From Actinomycetes bacterium (GTDB lineage: Bacteria; Actinomycetota; Actinomycetes; Propionibacteriales; Propionibacteriaceae): DNA of 15,635 nucleotides. Below the pieces are notes generated by a model. That model was given only the letters and a program-made list of their open reading frames with translations, searched no databases and was not told where the DNA came from. Location: positions 1 to 15,635 of the forward strand of contig JAEZZG010000044.1 of the NCBI GenBank assembly GCA_023442485.1, read 5' to 3'. Shown here piece by piece: positions 13,873 to 15,635 of the stretch (positions are counted from its first letter, which is position 1; each line of letters opens with the position of its first letter). The translations under genes were made by a program, and so were the position numbers.

Positions 13873-15635
13873 ATGGCTGCCATCGGCCACAAGTGGCGCA
13901 CATTATTGACAACCTTGGCTATCGCCACAATGCTTACTCTGGGTTCTTTCGTAACCCCTATTCAAAGTCAGGCTGCAGCCCCATTCCCAGACTACGAGAT
14001 GACCTTCGAGTGGATTCGGGGTGAAAAGGACCCCAATTTTGACCCCTCGAATCCCGTCGGAGATGGTTGTCTGCGCAGCCCCAACCCTAAAATCGAACAC
14101 CTATCGACTTTCGCCTTCCGCACCGTGATCTATCCCTGCGACGGGGTGCGGGTGAAAATCCGCTTCTTTTCCCGCTCCGCTACCGCTAACACCTTGATGG
14201 CGTTCCGCTTCGGTACGACGTGGCAATACACCCGGATGGATGATCCCGACCCTAACGCCTACATCCTCAAACCGGTCGAAAACTTCCTTTATGACGGCCA
14301 GCCCGTCTCCAAAGAGCAGTACAACGCGGAAGACCCCGTCGTCCGGGACAAGGACGGTAACCCGGTGCGGATGCGAAACGGCAAGGGTTTCTATCAGCCA
14401 ATCCACTATGTTTTCGAGGACGAATTCGGCCCAACCGAAGAGCACACGATCCAGTACGACTTCTATCTGCCCGCCTTCGCTGACTGGGGTGGGCTTACCT
14501 GGGGCACCGGCTCTTCCGGCTCACCTGGCGGAGTGATCGGGGCGAGAGCCAATGGGCTAATGGTCAATATCCCGGCCCGGGCAGATTTCCGCTACGTCCT
14601 CGACTCCGAATACCGCGCTTCACAAGGACTAGCCCAGTTGCCGTCCGACCCGGATTCCTCTGGCAGCGGTGATGGCACGTCCGCAACAGATGTGAAACTG
14701 CCGAACCGGAGGCTGGCTGGCTACTCGGGCAACGTCGATAACTCGACTTATGAAATCATCCAATGCCTTGAGAATCAGCAGCTTACGCCGATGGCAAACG
14801 GCATCGAGACCAAAGAGATTTATCCAGAGCTTCCGGAGTCCGCATCCGACAGGGTCACTTTTGAAGATGGGTCTGGTTCTTATGCTTTGGCCCGTTGGCC
14901 GTGGGAGTTCTATGTGAACATGCCTGATAACTGGGCGTCCCTGGCTGGGTTGCGGGTGATGAACTGGAACAGAAACACCCAAACTTTTGATCCATATCGC
15001 GACGCCGATGGTCAGTACAAGTCGTTGCCATATAAGCCCACGCTGGAGTCGTTGCAGCGAGCCATCCCCGGGTACCGTCTGGTCACGAATGACCTGCCGA
15101 TCAACAAGAAGGGTGTTTCGACCCCTGCCGGTTCCGATCCGTTAGTGTTCGGCGCTAAAGAGAACTTCGTGTTGTCCTACCACAAGACTGGACTCGATAC
15201 TCAGCACTTCTACTTCACCTACGAACCGCTCCCAGGACGTTTTGAAATCAACAAGAAGAGCGATTCCGGTGAGGCGGTCGAGGGTGCACAGTTTGAGCTG
15301 TACCAGGTTCTGTCCGAGTCTGCTAGCCCCTGTGGTGTCGTCGCCGATACTGAAGGTTTCGTCGACACCGAGGTATGCGACAGCGAAGGTAGCTGTGCGA
15401 CCAAGAAGCTGAAGATGGTTAAGTCCGGTATCGTCACCGACAACGCAGGACACTACGTTTTGCCCGAAGGTGAAGCATACGAGCCCGGCCAGTATCTACT
15501 GAAAGAAACAACCGTTCCCGAGCCTTATGTGATTGAGAACCCGTGGGTTCCATTCGAGATCACTCCGCCTGTGACTGAGGATGCGGTCGTGGAGCTTGAG
15601 GTGGTCAACCCGAAGGAAGAGCCTACGCCGACTCC
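13873..15635 (+). CDS. Large secreted surface protein with Cna-B/SpaA-type domain (3' end beyond window)
   Basis: The frame is open from ATG 13873 to the window end: 587 visible residues. Residues 1-36 form a signal peptide with KWR, a hydrophobic core and an end near QSQAAA. Residues ~37-455 contain no domain I can name. They are rich in aromatic and beta-forming residues with few cysteines and a Ser/Gly-rich turn (SSGSGDGTSATD), and probably form the binding head. From about 456 a Cna-B/SpaA domain begins (GRFEINKKSDSGEAVEGAQF), with isopeptide lysine K461 or K462 and glutamate E545 in LLKETTVPEPY. A Cys-containing insert (SPCGVV...EVCDSEGSC) sits within it. The visible end, NPKEEPTPT, looks like the Pro-rich linker before a sorting signal or another repeat. 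A pilin tip or adhesin is likely. The 3' end must be read to see whether an LPxTG-type signal and a sortase gene follow. Confidence 0.82.
   Translation, partial: MAAIGHKWRTLLTTLAIATMLTLGSFVTPIQSQAAAPFPDYEMTFEWIRGEKDPNFDPSNPVGDGCLRSPNPKIEHLSTFAFRTVIYPCDGVRVKIRFFSRSATANTLMAFRFGTTWQYTRMDDPDPNAYILKPVENFLYDGQPVSKEQYNAEDPVVRDKDGNPVRMRNGKGFYQPIHYVFEDEFGPTEEHTIQYDFYLPAFADWGGLTWGTGSSGSPGGVIGARANGLMVNIPARADFRYVLDSEYRASQGLAQLPSDPDSSGSGDGTSATDVKLPNRRLAGYSGNVDNSTYEIIQCLENQQLTPMANGIETKEIYPELPESASDRVTFEDGSGSYALARWPWEFYVNMPDNWASLAGLRVMNWNRNTQTFDPYRDADGQYKSLPYKPTLESLQRAIPGYRLVTNDLPINKKGVSTPAGSDPLVFGAKENFVLSYHKTGLDTQHFYFTYEPLPGRFEINKKSDSGEAVEGAQFELYQVLSESASPCGVVADTEGFVDTEVCDSEGSCATKKLKMVKSGIVTDNAGHYVLPEGEAYEPGQYLLKETTVPEPYVIENPWVPFEITPPVTEDAVVELEVVNPKEEPTPT

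Noticed and set aside
1..15635. CRISPR array, insertion sequence, integrase or phage genes
   Set aside because: No regularly spaced direct repeats, transposase, integrase or attachment-site duplication could be seen on either strand.

Overview
The window reads as chromosomal DNA of a Gram-positive actinobacterium with moderately high GC. The clues are strong G/C bias at third codon positions, clear Shine-Dalgarno sites next to one probable leaderless promoter, large secreted proteins with Cna-B/SpaA-type domains, and a sortase sorting signal. A host-associated member of the Actinomycetaceae or Propionibacteriaceae would fit, but the genus cannot be fixed from this stretch.

Layout, left to right. 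(1) The 3' end of an unrecognised gene (1-255, +) converges on a DEDDh-family 3'-5' exonuclease gene (303-1490, -), which has a perfect 17-bp palindrome just upstream. (2) A minus-strand two-gene unit (1815-2301) encodes an SmtB/ArsR-type sensor and an overlapping 62-residue metallothionein built from two copies of a nine-cysteine module. It has a probable leaderless promoter with an operator-like repeat and a good terminator. (3) A plus-strand 849-residue cell-wall-anchored surface protein (2471-5020) ends in an LPLSG sorting signal. (4) An 85-codon reading frame interrupted by an in-frame TGA (5123-5380) overlaps an ADP-ribosylglycohydrolase gene (5353 or 5377 to 6399). (5) The central block (6627-13627) holds a membrane-anchored helical protein overlapping a PRD/EIIB/EIIA transcriptional regulator, then ascorbate-type PTS genes EIIA, EIIC and EIIB, then the two subunits of a split transketolase. 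(6) After a strong terminator, a second large secreted surface protein (13873 to beyond the window end) begins; it also carries a Cna-B-like domain.

The central block is the most interesting part. The PTS is of the UlaABC/SgaTBA type, but none of the ascorbate catabolic enzymes (UlaD/E/F/G) is present. The only metabolic enzyme in the cluster is the split transketolase. The simplest reading is that the imported sugar, once phosphorylated by the PTS, is already a transketolase substrate or nearly one. The regulator carries its own EIIB-like and EIIA-like domains, so it can probably sense PTS flux. A phased set of TGCACA/TGTGCA half-sites directly upstream of the EIIA promoter is its likely activator site. 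A terminator-like hairpin between the EIIB and transketolase genes may tune their relative expression.
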